Source: Bugulina stolonifera
Taxonomy: Eukaryota; Bryozoa; Gymnolaemata; Cheilostomatida; Bugulidae
Length of the DNA: 64,000 bases
Reading direction: 5' to 3'
Assembly (NCBI GenBank): GCA_935421135.1
Contig: OW285193.1
Location: forward strand, 1,240,001-1,304,000
Made by a program: the position numbers and the translations under genes. Positions 31,004-44,549 of this stretch are shown one piece after another (within the stretch, counting starts at the first letter, position 1; each line of letters opens with the position of its first letter). The notes under the pieces were generated by a model. It worked only from the letters and a program-made list of their open reading frames with translations. It made no database searches and was not told where the DNA came from.

Positions 31004-34000
31004 CTATTGTAGTATATAACTAGTTGAGATGAATAGAAAAGTGAACAGCAGGCTGCAGATGACCTCTGATGACCTTCTGCTATTATTCTCACTTGTCTGA
31101 CCACTGGACTCTGTCTCTTCTAAACACAATTCATATTATACACTATAACATATTATCATAAGAAACAGTTGACAGGTCTGTACATTCAGGCAGCATGTGA
31201 AATAAAGAGAAATGTGAGTGGCTACCCACACAGCATTTGGAAGTCTTGATTTGTTTGTCACTAAAGGCTCGGCCACACGAGAGGCCGATTGTTCTTGTCG
31301 GCCTTCGGAGCCTCGTTCTAGAGCAAATCGGCGCGCCGTTTGTTCGGCTATGCAAAGACCAACATGTTGGTTTTCTCAGGCCACGGCATCAAGGAACGCT
31401 TTTATGATTGGTTAATATTAGATACAACGACTCCAATTATATAATTTATTTAAAATTAGCTTTGGTTATTGGCTGGATATTAATCAAGGCCACTTGTGGA
31501 CTGGTACTACGCATTGCCTATAGAGCCATGCCAACGAACAACGGAGTTGCTCCGCCGAAGCTCACAGCCTCTCGTGGAGCCAAGCCTTAAAGCAATAACA
31601 AGTAAGCTGCCAGTCATCCTCTCTTGACTAAAGCAGTAGAAATGGGAGCAAACAACTTGATGAATCACCATTCTACCCTACAGAGCATTTGTATTCACAG
31701 TCTACACTCACAGTCTAGACATGCTAGCTGTGACGCACAGGCTTTAGTATTAGCAGTAACGAATATCACTTTCTCATAACGGTAATTAATGTAACATTAA
31801 GTTATTAACAGACCACAAGTTGGTGTTTGGAATTACTATTGCATACCTAATGTTATAATAATGTTTATAGCAGTAACTGCCAATTGTGAATACTTTGTAC
31901 CAGTGAATACATAAGGATAGTTAGAGTATTCACATGCCCATGTGTCCGTGTGTACAATACCTGCACTTAAGAACTTGTATTGAGCTCTAAACCCTGTACC
32001 AGATCCAGCCATCCCAGACTTGAATGTGATCATGAAGAAGTCTTTGTCAGATATTATTGGCTTATTGAGTATATGCTCGGGGGTCTGGTTGCTGATACAG
32101 TAGCTATAGAATATAACAGCGTAGCTATAAAATACAATAGAGTAGCTAGGATATGACACAGTAGCTATAGAATATGATAGAGTAGCTATAGAATATAATA
32201 GAGTAGAGTAGCTATAGAATATAATAGAGTAGAGTAGCTATAGAATATAAGAGGGTAGCTATAGAATATGATAGAGTAGCTATAGAACATATTAGAGTAG
32301 CTATAGAACATAATAGTGTAGCTATAGGATATAATAGAGTAGCTATAGAAAACAATAGGGCAGCTATATAATATAAATACATAGGAAAGAAGTAGAAAGA
32401 GTAGACAGGAAGTAGAGGGAGTTACCTGCTCATCATTTTGTCCTCCGTGTCCCTGTAGTTTGATAATCTCACATAATCACTGTTTCTCTCCTCCTCACAT
32501 CTACATGTACATTGTACATATTATGACATATCACATAACATGGATATATGTACATATGACATATCACATAACATGGATATATGTACATATGACATATCAC
32601 ATAACATGGATATATGTACATATGACATATCACATAACATGGATATATGTACATATGACATATCACATAACATGGATATATGTACATATGACATATCACA
32701 TAACATGGATATATGTACATATGACATATCACATAACATGGATATATGTACATATTATGACATATCACATAACATGGATATATGTACATATGACATATCA
32801 CATAACATGGATATATGTACATATGACATATCACATAGCATGGATATATGTACATATGACATATCACATAACATGGATATATGTACATATGACATATCAC
32901 ATAACATGGATATATGTACATATGACATATCACATAACATGGATATATGTACATATGACATATCACATAACATGGATATATGTACATATGACATATCACA
33001 TAGCATGGATATATGTACATATGACATATCACATAGCATGGATATATGTACATATGACATATCACATAACATGGATATATGTACATATGACATATCACAT
33101 AACATGGATATATGTACATATGACATATCACATAACATGGATATATGTACATATGACATATCACATAGCATGGATATATGTACATATGACATATCACATA
33201 ACATGGATATATGTACATATGACATATCACATAGCATGGATATATGTACATATGACATATCACATAACATGGATATATGTACATATGACATATCACATAA
33301 CATGGATATATGTACATATGACATATCACATAACATGGATATATGTACATATGACATATCACATAACATGGATATATGTACATATGACATATCACATAAC
33401 ATGGATATATGTACATATGACATATCACATAGCATGGATATATGTACATATGACATATCACATAACATGGATATATGTACATATGACATATCACATAACA
33501 TGGATATATGTACATATGACATATCACATAACATGGATATATGTACATATGACATATCACATAACATGTACATTGTACATATGACATATCACATAGCATG
33601 GATATATGTACATATGACATATCACATAACATGGATATATGTACATATGACATATCACATAACATGGATATATGTACATATGACATATCACATAACATGG
33701 ATATATGTACATATGACATATCACATAGCATGGATATATGTACATATGACATATCACAAAACATGGATATATGTACATATGACATATCACATAGCATGGA
33801 TATATGTACATATGACATATCACATAGCATGGATATATGTACATATGACATATCACATAACATGGATATATGTACATATGACATATCACATAACATGGAT
33901 ATATGTACATATGACATATCACATAACATGGATATATGTACATATGACATATCACATAGCATGGATATATGTACATATGACATATCACATAACATGGATA

Positions 34001-37000
34001 TATGTACATATGACATATCACATAACATGGATATATGTACATATGACATATCACATAGCATGGATATATGTACATATGACATATCACATAGCATGGATAT
34101 ATGTACATATGACATATCACATAACATGGATATATGTACATATGACATATCACATAACATGGATATATGTACATATGACATATCACATAACATGGATATA
34201 TGTACATATGACATATCACATAGCATGGATATATGTACATATGACATATCACATAACATGGATATATGTACATATGACATATCACATAGCATGGATATAT
34301 GTACATATGACATATCACATAACATGGATATATGTACATATGACATATCACATAACATGGATATATGTATTGACATGTACATAATATAATTATTTTTATA
34401 GTATATACATGTAACATACAGGAGTTATGCGCATATATGCATATCACATAGAGGAGTTATGTGCACATAATACTATGTGTATAACATAGAGGAGTTATGT
34501 GCCCACATGCATATTGATAGCACAGAGGAGTTATGTGCACATACAGATATAACATACAGGAGTTATGTGCACATTATGTGTATAACATAGAGGAGTTGTG
34601 TGCACATACAGATATAACATAAAGGCATTGTGTGCACATAGTACTCACAATGGGGGGTGGCCAAAAACGTCAAAGTCAGTGAATTTAATCCATATCTGAC
34701 TGCCTTCTCCGTCAAACAGATACTGACAGAGAGTATCTTTAGGGTAGAGCCACGGATAGTTTGGGGAGGTGATCGCCCCCTCCTCACTCATAGACTTTCT
34801 GTACCAGAATGTACAGGCTACAAACAGACAGGACAGCACTTCAGATCTCACAGTGCACTATCAAACATATGTGTTATTAAACCGATATTTGATAATATAA
34901 GAACTGATTCACTAACTCGCTGAGTTAGCATTGACTACAGCGATGTGGCGTGGTGAGGCCTTGAATGAGGCCCTTCGGCATGAATATACCAGACTCTACT
35001 TGGAACTTATCCATTTATGTGTATCAAAGAGAACACAACTCCCATTGCCAGAACATTTAGAAGTCAATTATAATCAAACTTACGTGCGTATGACACTATC
35101 TCATCGGCTTTTATACCAAAATCTGTAAAAAAAATGACATTTTAGCATATCGGACACGGTTTAGTAGAATTAGGATAATAATATGCCAGGATGTTTTTTA
35201 ATGTGCAGGTAAATAGTGGTTGAAGTGGAGTTATGAAAGCACATGCAGTTAGTGTCATAGTGTGGTGTCAGTTAGTGTCATAGTGTGGCGTCAATTAGTG
35301 TTATAGTGTGGTGTCAGTTAGTGTCATAGTGTGGTGTCAGTTAGTGTCATAGTGTGGTGTCAGTTAGTGTCATAGTGTGGTGTCAGTTAGTGTCATAGTG
35401 TGGCGTCAATTAGTGTCATAGTGTGGTGTCAGTTAGTGTCATAGTGTGGTGTCAGTTAATGTCATAGTGTGGTGTCAGTTAGTGTCATAGTGTGGTGTCA
35501 GTTAGTGTCATAGTGTGGCGTCAATTAGTGCCATAGTGTGGTGTCAGTTAGTGTCATAGTGTGGTGTCAGTTAGTGTCATAGTGTGGTGTCAGTTAGTGC
35601 CATAGTGTGGTGTCAGTTAGTGCCATAGTGTGGTGTCAGTTAGTGTCATAGTGTGGCGTCAATTATTGCCGTAGTGTGGTGTCAGTAGGGCTTACCTGTT
35701 ACAAATTCAAACGAAATGTTGAACCCTTTAGCTTTATTGTTGGAAGTGATAGCCTCAAATTTGAGCTGTAGGAAGGGGCCGTTACTCATAATAGCGGGTG
35801 GGCGGGAGGAGCCACAGAAGACCTTGAGAGTTTGTAGGTAGGAGTTGTCTACCTGTATGCTGACCGTGAGCTTGTCTTTGAGTGCACATGTACTGCTGAT
35901 AAATAGAAGGATATTTATAGTGTATAGTAGGGTATAATACAGTAGATAGTAGCGTACATACAGTGTATAGTAGGATATTACAGTAGATAGCAAGGCATAT
36001 ATAGTGTATAGTAGGGTATATACAGTATATTTAGTAGAGTATATGCAGTGTATAGTAGGGTATATACAGTATATTTAGTAGAGTATATGCAGTGTATAGT
36101 AGGGTATATACAGTATATTTAGTAGAGTATATGCAGTGTATAGTAGGGTATATACAGTATATTTAGTAGAGTATATGCAGTGTATAGTAGGGTATATACT
36201 GTACACTTGAAAACGCACCTCCTGGCCAAAGCTAATGGTGCCCGCAGCTAGCCCATTTACTTGTCAGTACACAAAGAGAATGGTGTTTTAAATTAGACAA
36301 GACATAAAGTCTCTACATACTCAACCTATAACTGCAGCTGTCTTTATGTCTGACATTATGAAATACTCTATGTCCTAGTTAAGTCACTGATAGATACCAG
36401 TAAATATCTAACTACCAGGAGGGTATCAGTTCTACAACACTGAATATTATATAATGAAAAACTACTCAGAGTTTGGTAAAGGAGAAGCTATGTGGATCAA
36501 AAGAGTTCTTCTAAATAAATCACAAGTAGAGGAACAGCATGCATGTAATAAATACTCACACAGTATAATATAGCAGTATAAAGTCATGTAATACACACTC
36601 ACACAGCATAATACAGCAGTATGAGTATACATGTAACACACACCATGACACCCACACAGTGTTAGAGGTTTTGGCCATTTTATCTCACATAACATTTTGT
36701 TATTTTTATGCAAGGAATTTGCCAATTGAGCAACCCGAGACTTGTTTTCACATCCATAAAAATACTACCCCTTTACTGCACTTGAACATAATACATTACC
36801 TCTACACCAGTTCAGCAACCTTAGAAAATGAATGTGTAGTTATAGTATACGTAGTTATAGTATACGTAGTTTTAGTATACGTAGTTATAGTATACGTAGT
36901 TATAGTATACGTAGTTATAGTATACGTAGTTATAGTATACGTAGTTATAGTATACGTAGTTATAGTATACGTAGTTATAGTATACGTAGTTATAGTATAC

Positions 37001-40000
37001 GTAGTTATAGTATACGTAGTTATAGTATACGTAGTTATAGTATACGTAGTTATAGTATACGTAGTTATAGTATACGTAGTTATAGTATACGTAGTTATAG
37101 TATACGTAGTTATAGTATACGTAGTTATAGTATACGTAGTTATAGTATACGTAGTTATAGTATACGTAGTTATAGTATACGTAGTTATAGTATACGTAGT
37201 TATAGTATACGTAGTTATAGTATACGTAGTTATAGTATACGTAGTTATAGTATACGTAGTTATAGTATACGTAGTTATAGTATACGTAGTTATAGTATAC
37301 GTAGTTATAGTATACGTAGTTATAGTATACGTAGTTATAGTATACGTAGTTATAGTATACGTAGTTATAGTATACGTAGTTATAGTATACGTAGTTATAG
37401 TATACGTAGTTATAGTATACGTAGTTATAGTATACGTAGTTATAGTATACGTAGTTATAGTATACGTAGTTATAGTATACGTAGTTATAGTATACGTAGT
37501 TATAGTATACGTAGTTATAGTATACGTAGTTATAGTATACGTAGTTATAGTATACGTAGTTATAGTATACGTAGTTATAGTATACGTAGTTAGTTTGGTA
37601 GGAAGAGCGGGTTGATATAGAAAAGGAATTGGAAGCTGTACATAGAATATACCTCAACTCATGTATAACCAAGTGTCAGCTATCTAAACTATCAATGTCA
37701 TACTGACTGAGGTGAGTTAAGTGTACTATTATTGAATACAGAAATTATAATATATTATAGTATAATATACAACCTATACCTGCTATTATAATATTTATTT
37801 CATATTTATTCATGTTATTAAAATTATACATATAATTTAATAGGAACTTTGTGGGATAGTTGCCACCTTTGGATTTGTAATAATCTAACATAAGATGTGC
37901 AGTATATTCTATTTTAACATTAATATACCTGAATGGGTATGTACATGTATATATTATGTGACTTCTTAGAGAAAGACAGAATTGAGAAGGCCTGATATCT
38001 TGAGGTGAGTGTGGAGTACACGGTCTATCCTTGAACTAGGCATACTTGTGCTTGTATAATGTATCGGTTGCTTCCCCATGACTACTGTCTGTGAAAGCTG
38101 TACTGGCCGCACATTCAAAGAATATGATTCTGTGGAGCTATTTATGCAATTATTTTAATCATTTTTTTAACATTTTATTAAAATGTGTATGAAAGTGTTT
38201 ATACACGGTGAAGCTACCATGCACACAGACATGCTACTAATTTAAAATAAATTATTCTGCGTGTACCAAAATACCTGCGTTGATTTCAACTGGCAACTGG
38301 GCTAAGTGCACTCACCTGTTGGAGCTGTCACTCCCTTCACCATCATCCAGGTCAAACTCCAGGAACTTGATAGCCACTCTCTGATTCGCTGATCCATAAA
38401 ACTTATATATGCACATGTTCCCAGAGGAGTAGGGCTCTGGGTAGAGAGGTGAGGTGATGGTGCTTTTCATCTGGTATTTAGAGTATATAGTGGCGTCACA
38501 TGTACGCTTTGGCTGTGCAACTACAATAGCAGTCCTACTAATACATGTTACATGACTATGTACTAGCATATACATATGACATGGATTTGTGAGAAATTCG
38601 ATATGACAGACAGACATAAGGAACAGACAAACATAGGAACAGACAGACATAGGAACAGATAGACAGACATGGGAACAGAAAAGAATTACAAACAGACAGA
38701 ATTACCAACATACAGACATACGAATAGACAGACAAAGTAACAGACATATGGTGTCTTCGCGACCTAAACTTCAGACCCAGGCCAATTTACGAAAATATTT
38801 TCTGGCACACATCCGTCACAGCATCGCGAACACACTGGCCTGGGCCAAAAGCAAAATCCTCATTTTCATGCGAAGAAATCAGGTGTGCCGATGAGCTAGG
38901 GATGGTTTCGTCCGGCCAAGCAAAATCCCAGGCCAATAGCCCTTCTAACCTGGGTCGGACGACTATTTTGCGATTTTTATTTGCGAACCGGGTCCGTCCA
39001 AGAGGTCGCAAAGACACCTATAGGAGCAGACAGACAAGCGGACATACGAACAGACAGACTCACCTGGCTTTGTAAACTTAAAGGTTGCAGTGAATCCCTG
39101 CATACTGAGTTGGCTGTTAGAAGTGAATATAACTTTCATTCTCTTTCCTGAGGAGGTAACTTGCTCATGCACCCCGTAACCACAAAACCGACCAATGACA
39201 GGTGAGATAGTGTTATCACCGTCGTATACAGTGATGAGGTCATGACCAGTTTCACTGGAGTTGCATTCCCTGGGGTAATAACAAGAGTGTTAGTATAATC
39301 AGGGAGGGCATGATACAGCATTATATTACAGTGTACATGGTAACACGGTAACATGGTACATGGTAATGTGTATGTACAATTAACAAAAGTTACTGTATCT
39401 GTTATCTACTGTAGCTAATAAGGATAGTAACATACATTGTACTGCTTACATCACAGTTGCACAGTGTAGTGAATATATGTTATACTAACAATATTCTTAG
39501 TTACAGGTACATAAGTACTTGGTATTACGTAGCATACAGTACATTAAAAATGTACAAGCAAGGGCTCTTCCAAAATCGTTCACGTACGCGTACATGTACA
39601 TGGTATTTGGGTGCCTGAAGTATTATTCAGTGTATTACTCATTAAGTGATTCCCATTACATGTACTAAAGTGACCTTATAGTCAAAGTGAAGACTCCAAC
39701 CATACCATTATGGCTCGTAGCTGTCAGTGAATGGACTAGCGGTACAGTCAGTCATCATACAGTCAGTCGTCATATAGTCAGTCATCATACAGTCAGTCAT
39801 CTTACAGTCAGTCTTTGTACAGTCAGTCGTCATATAGTCAGTCGTCATACAGTCAGTCGTCATACAGTCAGTCGTCATATAGTCAGTCGTCATACAGTCA
39901 GTCATCATACAGTCAGTCATCATACAGTCAGTCGTCATATAGTCAGTCGTCATACAGTCAGTCGTCATACAGAAAATATAATAAATTATCATAAAATATG

Positions 40001-43000
40001 ACAAATAAAGAGGAAGAGCAGTGTAATGGTGTATAACTACATGTATTAGACATGTACTAATAGACTAATACCACAAGAACATGAAATACTTAGTAGTGCT
40101 AGTCATAAAACACTTGTCTATTGCTTTAGAAAATAAACAGGGTGAAGAGTTCATTGAAATGTGTAAACTGTAAAGTAAGTAAGAAAGGAAGAAATTGGGA
40201 CAGTCTACTGTAGCTATGAATAAAGAAATGGGAAATGTTTAGCAACCAATGCATAGCATATACACAATAAGAGATGAAGTACATGTACATGTATGTGCGG
40301 GCGAGGTTTGTACAGCTCCACCTGGTACATCTGTAGTGACGTCTGTAACTAATCAACCAATTACAGCCAATATCTCAATATAACCCACCAATCACCAGCT
40401 TGAAGAATTATTGTCATAAAACAATATTTTTAGGCATAATTATTTACTAGCTACTGATTGTGATTGGACAGAAAATTTTATCCTAAATGTGATTGGCTGT
40501 TGATTATTATCTTCAATTGGTAAAATCACAAAGTGATAACAAACTTGCAAGTTTAAAAAGAATAATTACGCTTTTAAAATTGAATTTACTTTAAACCCCA
40601 AACACAAGTAGAATCTTTGAGCATCCAGTTGCAAACTGGTGATGGGAACATATTCTATTAGAGTGTGGATTACATATAGTTAGTAGTCAGTGTATATAAT
40701 ATACATGTAGTTGTGAGAGTGTATTGTGTACTAACACTAACAGTACACAGCGTAACAACACATTATTACGAGATGAAGTGTGACTGTCCGGTCATCTGTC
40801 GGCACTGCCTACCTTTCTGGGTGGTTGTAGCTGTGTATTACACTATCTGATGCGTAATCGCTAGAAAAGTGGTGCAGTCTAGTGTTATGATTAGGTACCA
40901 AATGAAAATAAGATATCAACATTATTCTACATGTAGAGGAGTAAATGGGTCAGAGTGCAGAAAGTAGTGTGTTGATGGGACAGCATTACAGCACAAGTTA
41001 ATTCTCATTATTTGTTCTTCAATAGCAGAGTCTCATTCTGAACCTAAACGACATGCCGTTTTTCTTGTGTAAGCATAGGTCAACATGCTAGTCTTCGCAA
41101 GTCATCGGAGAGCCCCGTTTTATTGGCCAACATCAGATAAGACAATTGTAGTGACAGTAATAACCTGCTAATAGCAGCCAAAATCGAGATCGTCATGTCT
41201 CAGATTAATTAATCGCAAATGGTACCTGCTTGGGCCCAGAGCGAGGCTCCGGTGGCCTAAATGGAACAGATGATGTCTGGTTTAGCCATGCCTAAATATG
41301 TAATACTGTATAGAATAGCAGAGAGTTAACTGACCTTTGACCTGAGGTAGGTTGAGTAGCAAGGTCAATCTTGAGGAAGATGACCTTGACTGTCTCATCC
41401 CAGTCACCTGAGAATGTCCAGGAACAGTTGGTGTTAGGAGGGTAGTTCTGTGGGAGGTATTATAGACATATTACCTCCTAATACTAGATAATTATAGAGT
41501 ATGTGTATATTGTAGACCGTAGAGGAAAGGATAGATACAATGCATTCAGATAGGTAAAGGTACCTGTAAGGTTATTACACATACTATCAGAGTGGTTACC
41601 ATATACACACAGTAGATTAAACTACACAAGTCATACATAGACACTTACCTGTGGGTAGTCTGGGGAGAAGAATTTACCAGATGTAGTAGCCCCTGCTGAT
41701 ATGTAGTAGGAACACTCTGAGCCGGACCCTTGTATACCTTCACTTATAAACTGAGCTGTTAACAAGGATCATCTATTTACTATATTATTGTAATACACTT
41801 ACATGTACACCTATGTATTTCAGTATAATCATATAAACACATTTAGGGGCACTCCTGGCTGACTGTACTAGCTTTATAACTGATATTGTATCCTACGTAT
41901 ACTGAACAGGAGTTGTGTCCTCCGTAAGGATCTTGAGTTAGTTTAACATTGGAATCCATTTTGTTTCACTCTGATGTGAATCAATTAGGAGTTGGTGTTC
42001 CAACATTGATTACCGTCATAGTAATGAATATACAGCATTTTGAACAGCATGTATTTTCAACGCAGCACTTATATTCAAATTACCATACGGTCTATTTATT
42101 ATTGTATCACTCCATAAATACATTCTACACACAGAGCAGGCACATGGGAGACCACCCAACGAGTCAGCTACCCGGGAGACCATACAACAAGTCAGCCACC
42201 CGGGAGACCACACAACAAGTCAGCTACCCGGGAGATCACACAACAGGTCGACTATAATATATTATATACTAGGGTTATCTCCTCTCTTAACACAAGTAAA
42301 ACACAAGAAATTAGGCCAAATTAGAACAAACAAGAATCGAGCTAATTTGTCCTTTTTAACACAACACTCAATATACCTGTTACAATCTGTGGTATACTAG
42401 GTAACACCTCATTGTGCTTCCATTCCTGGAATTCATTGAGGAAATTGTGACACATTTAAATTGGGAGTAATCCAATCTGTAATTCATGACCCTGGACTCA
42501 CCTTGAGGGATGAAGTTGAAGGTTCCCTTAAAGCCTCGGTGAGCTGGTATATCAGTCTCATCCGTAAAGAGCTCAAGAATGAGAATTCTGTTGACGGAAT
42601 AGAATCTTCTGCGGGACACAGTTGTGAGGTTCCCGCATATCTGCGTGTCAGCCTTGACCTCTTCATTGATAGCGGGAGTTGTCTGACGTAGGTAGACTCT
42701 CAGTTTATCTCCAGTGTTACAGCTATGAAGAACATGGGCAAGAGTAGAGGAATGATTTCTAAAGGCGGGTTCACACAGTACAAACAGTTACCATAGAACA
42801 TGGAACAGGTGCATTGTGGGGGTCTATTCTGTAGGGCTGCCATATACCCAAACTGTCTAACAGAGAGACATAGGAATGGAATAGGGTGCTATAAGTGTAT
42901 TATACGTAGTATAGTGGAGTGCTGTACTACACTCTGTATTACATTGTGTATAGGGTAATATATACGTAGCACAACGCTGTACAGTATGAAAGTGACTCCA

Positions 43001-44549
43001 CGTCACCAATTAGATAATGACCTCTCTACTTGGCAGTAACAAGGCTTCAGAATAACACAATTAGTAACCGAGTTCTCTACTCATCAAGGATCAGCCATTA
43101 ACTGATACATGCACCCAAAGAAACGCAGTGAACAGAATACTTACTTGCCATATCGGTTAACCTCACCAAGGTCAAGGTCGGTAAATAAGACCTCTACAAT
43201 CATTGGCTGGGTATCATCTGGAGCTATGAAGGTGTAGAGTAGACAGCTTATGCCACCTCTGTATGGGGACGGGTATCCAGGAGACGAGAACTGACCTGAT
43301 AACTTAGTTCCCGTCTTTTGAAGGGTTATACATTCACATCCTACAGTATGTACATAATATACAGTGTATAATTACAGTGTATATAACTATATACAGTGCA
43401 TATAAGAGCATTATTATATTAACAAACAGTGTATATACAACCCTACAGTATGTATATATACAGTGTAGATACAAACCTACATGTACAGTACAGCATATAT
43501 AATAAGTACTGTATATACATGTACTTACTGTATATACTGTACTTACTGTATATACTGTACTTACTGTATATACTGTACTTACTGTATATACTGTACTTAC
43601 TGTATATACTGTACTTACTGTATATACTGTACTTACTGTATATACTGTACTTACTGTATATACTGTACTTACTGTATATACTGTACTTACTGTATATACT
43701 GTACTTACTGTATATACTGTACTTACTGTATATACTGTACTTACTGTATATACTGTACTTACTGTATATACTGTACTTACTGTATATACTGTACTTACTG
43801 TATATACTGTACTTACTGTATATACTGTACTTACTGTATATACTGTACTTACTGTATATACTGTACTTACTGTATATACTGTACTTACTGTATATACTGT
43901 ACTTACTGTATATACTGTACTTACTGTATATACTGTACTTACTGTATATACTGTACTTACTGTATATACTGTACTTACTGTATATACTGTACTTACTGTA
44001 TATACTGTACTTACTGTATATACTGTACTTACTGTATATACTGTACTTACTGTATATACTGTACTTACTGTATATACTGTACTTACTGTATATACTGTAC
44101 TTACTGCACTTACTGTATATACAGCATAGACATTGTACATGTACTATATTTATATATAAGGAAGAGGAGCTACTGATAGGCCAACAGTATCAATACGGAG
44201 CGTACATGTACATGTACATGTATATTGTTAAATCAATGCTCCGAGTCAAAAGTTGAGCGGTATAACATATTTTACAAGTTACTTTCCTGCAAAAAATTCC
44301 TTCCATAATCCAAAATGATGATTATTATTGGTAATTGGCTGCTACGTGTATTGCAGAATAATTTCTGATTTTACAGTACCGAGAGCAGTTGTATATAATA
44401 TGACTTACCTCTGTATATATGACTCACCTCTGTATATATGACTTACCTGGATTCAAGACTGCCAGAGTGAAATCAGAAAAGGCGAGAAACACTAGTACTA
44501 TGATGTCTACAGCAGCCAGAGACACAGCTGGGTACCTGCACACTATCAT
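31004..44549 (-). CDS. secreted or GPI-anchored protein with four CUB domains
   Basis: Twelve coding exons on the minus strand: 44447-44549, 43145-43340, 42502-42722, 41649-41755, 41335-41447, 39064-39269, 38316-38520, 35696-35892, 34649-34817, 32426-32500, 31961-32091, 31004-31119. All junctions are GT-AG and in frame; 612 codons. Exon 1 encodes a signal peptide (MIVCRYPAVSLAAVDIIVLV...). CUB domains lie near residues 36-172, 188-315, 323-449 and 451-574. Each has the paired Cys, a SP-x-YP motif (FSSPGYPSPY, FFSPDYPQNY, ITSPLYPEPY, ITSPNYPWLY) and a closing GF/F-x-F strand; CUB2 has HDLITVYDG and CUB4 SDYVRL. The last exon adds a Ser/Asn-rich spacer and a final hydrophobic run (VICSLLFTFLFISTSYIL) ending at the stop, as in GPI-attachment signals. 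CUB repeats bind proteins outside the cell. Multi-CUB receptor-clustering proteins are comparable, but no orthologue is claimed. Confidence 0.88.
31265..31587. mobile_element. 323-bp PIF/Harbinger-like MITE in CUB gene intron 11
   Basis: The ends are AGGCTCGGCCACACGAGAGG and, read inward from the right, AGGCTTGGCTCCACGAGAGG (18 of 21 terminal bases match). They are flanked by TAA at 31262-31264 and 31588-31590, a TWA target typical of PIF/Harbinger. GC-rich ends, AT-rich centre, no transposase. Confidence 0.65.
32150..32370. repeat. about 21-bp tandem repeat, CUB gene intron 10
   Basis: Copies of GAGTAGCTATAGAATATAAT, about ten, imperfect. Confidence 0.7.
32523..34368. repeat. 33-bp minisatellite, about 56 copies, CUB gene intron 9
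   Basis: The unit contains ACATGGATATATGTACATAT and GACATATCACATA. Because 33 is a multiple of three and the unit lacks stops in several frames, it produces long open frames on both strands (up to about 630 codons) that are not genes. Variation is almost limited to AAC/AGC. Confidence 0.9.
34415..34640. repeat. degenerate tandem repeat, CUB gene intron 9
   Basis: Repeats of GAGGAGTTATGTGCACATA and TATAACATA, period about 40 to 60 bp, adjoining exon 9. Confidence 0.6.
35247..35683. repeat. 23-bp minisatellite, 19 copies, CUB gene intron 8
   Basis: Unit AGTTAGTGTCATAGTGTGGT plus GTC. 437 bp = 19 x 23, ending 13 bp before the exon 8 donor. Confidence 0.85.
35905..36200. repeat. about 44-bp minisatellite, CUB gene intron 7
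   Basis: Units of GTATATACAGTATATTTAGT and AGAGTATATGCAGTGTATAG, six or so. Confidence 0.75.
36836..37585. repeat. 15-bp minisatellite, 50 copies, nearly perfect, CUB gene intron 7
   Basis: Unit GTAGTTATAGTATAC. 750 bp = 50 x 15, with a single A-to-T change in the third copy. It is the most homogeneous array in the window. Confidence 0.9.
38750..39018. mobile_element. MITE family with GTGTCTT(T/C)GCGACC ends, copy A
   Basis: It starts GGTGTCTTCGCGACCTAAAC and ends GAGGTCGCAAAGACACC. The interior has CAGGCCAATAGCCCTTCTAA and GAGCTAGGGATGG, shared with copies at 47899 and 53766 in the opposite orientation. It lies in CUB gene intron 6. Confidence 0.65.
39743..39972. repeat. 15-bp tandem repeat, about 15 copies, CUB gene intron 5
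   Basis: Unit CATACAGTCAGTCGT with CAT/CGT and TAC/TAT variants. Confidence 0.8.
42140..42250. repeat. 27-bp tandem repeat, 4 copies, CUB gene intron 3
   Basis: Unit includes AGTCAGCTACCCGGGAGACC and ACACAAC. Confidence 0.75.
43521..44106. repeat. 18-bp minisatellite, about 32 copies, CUB gene intron 1
   Basis: Unit TTACTGTATATACTGTAC on the plus strand. On the transcribed sense (minus) strand every unit carries ACAGTAAGTA, so each has a GTAAGT match to the 5' splice consensus. The array is almost free of variants. Confidence 0.85.
44402..44447 (-). promoter_or_regulatory. three tandem 5' splice sites after CUB gene exon 1
   Basis: Reading down the minus strand, CCAG/GTAAGT is followed at 20-bp spacing by GAG/GTGAGT and GAG/GTAAGT, separated by CATATATACA. 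The first joins exon 2 in frame. The other two are near-consensus duplicates that could be used as alternatives. Confidence 0.5.

Noticed and set aside
32469..34382. Open frames of 600+ codons on both strands
   Set aside because: They are by-products of a 33-bp tandem repeat lacking stops; they lie inside an intron of the CUB gene and show no protein-like composition beyond the repeat.
34931..35128. 65-codon plus-strand frame
   Set aside because: Looks mildly coding but lies in CUB intron 8, opposite strand, with no splice partners or family.
36659..37672. Repeat protein frames (VVIVY, SIRSY, YNYVY)
   Set aside because: Three readings of the same 15-bp array on two strands; intronic.
43334..44256. 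Open frames of 230-275 codons on both strands
   Set aside because: Readings of the 18-bp array in CUB intron 1.
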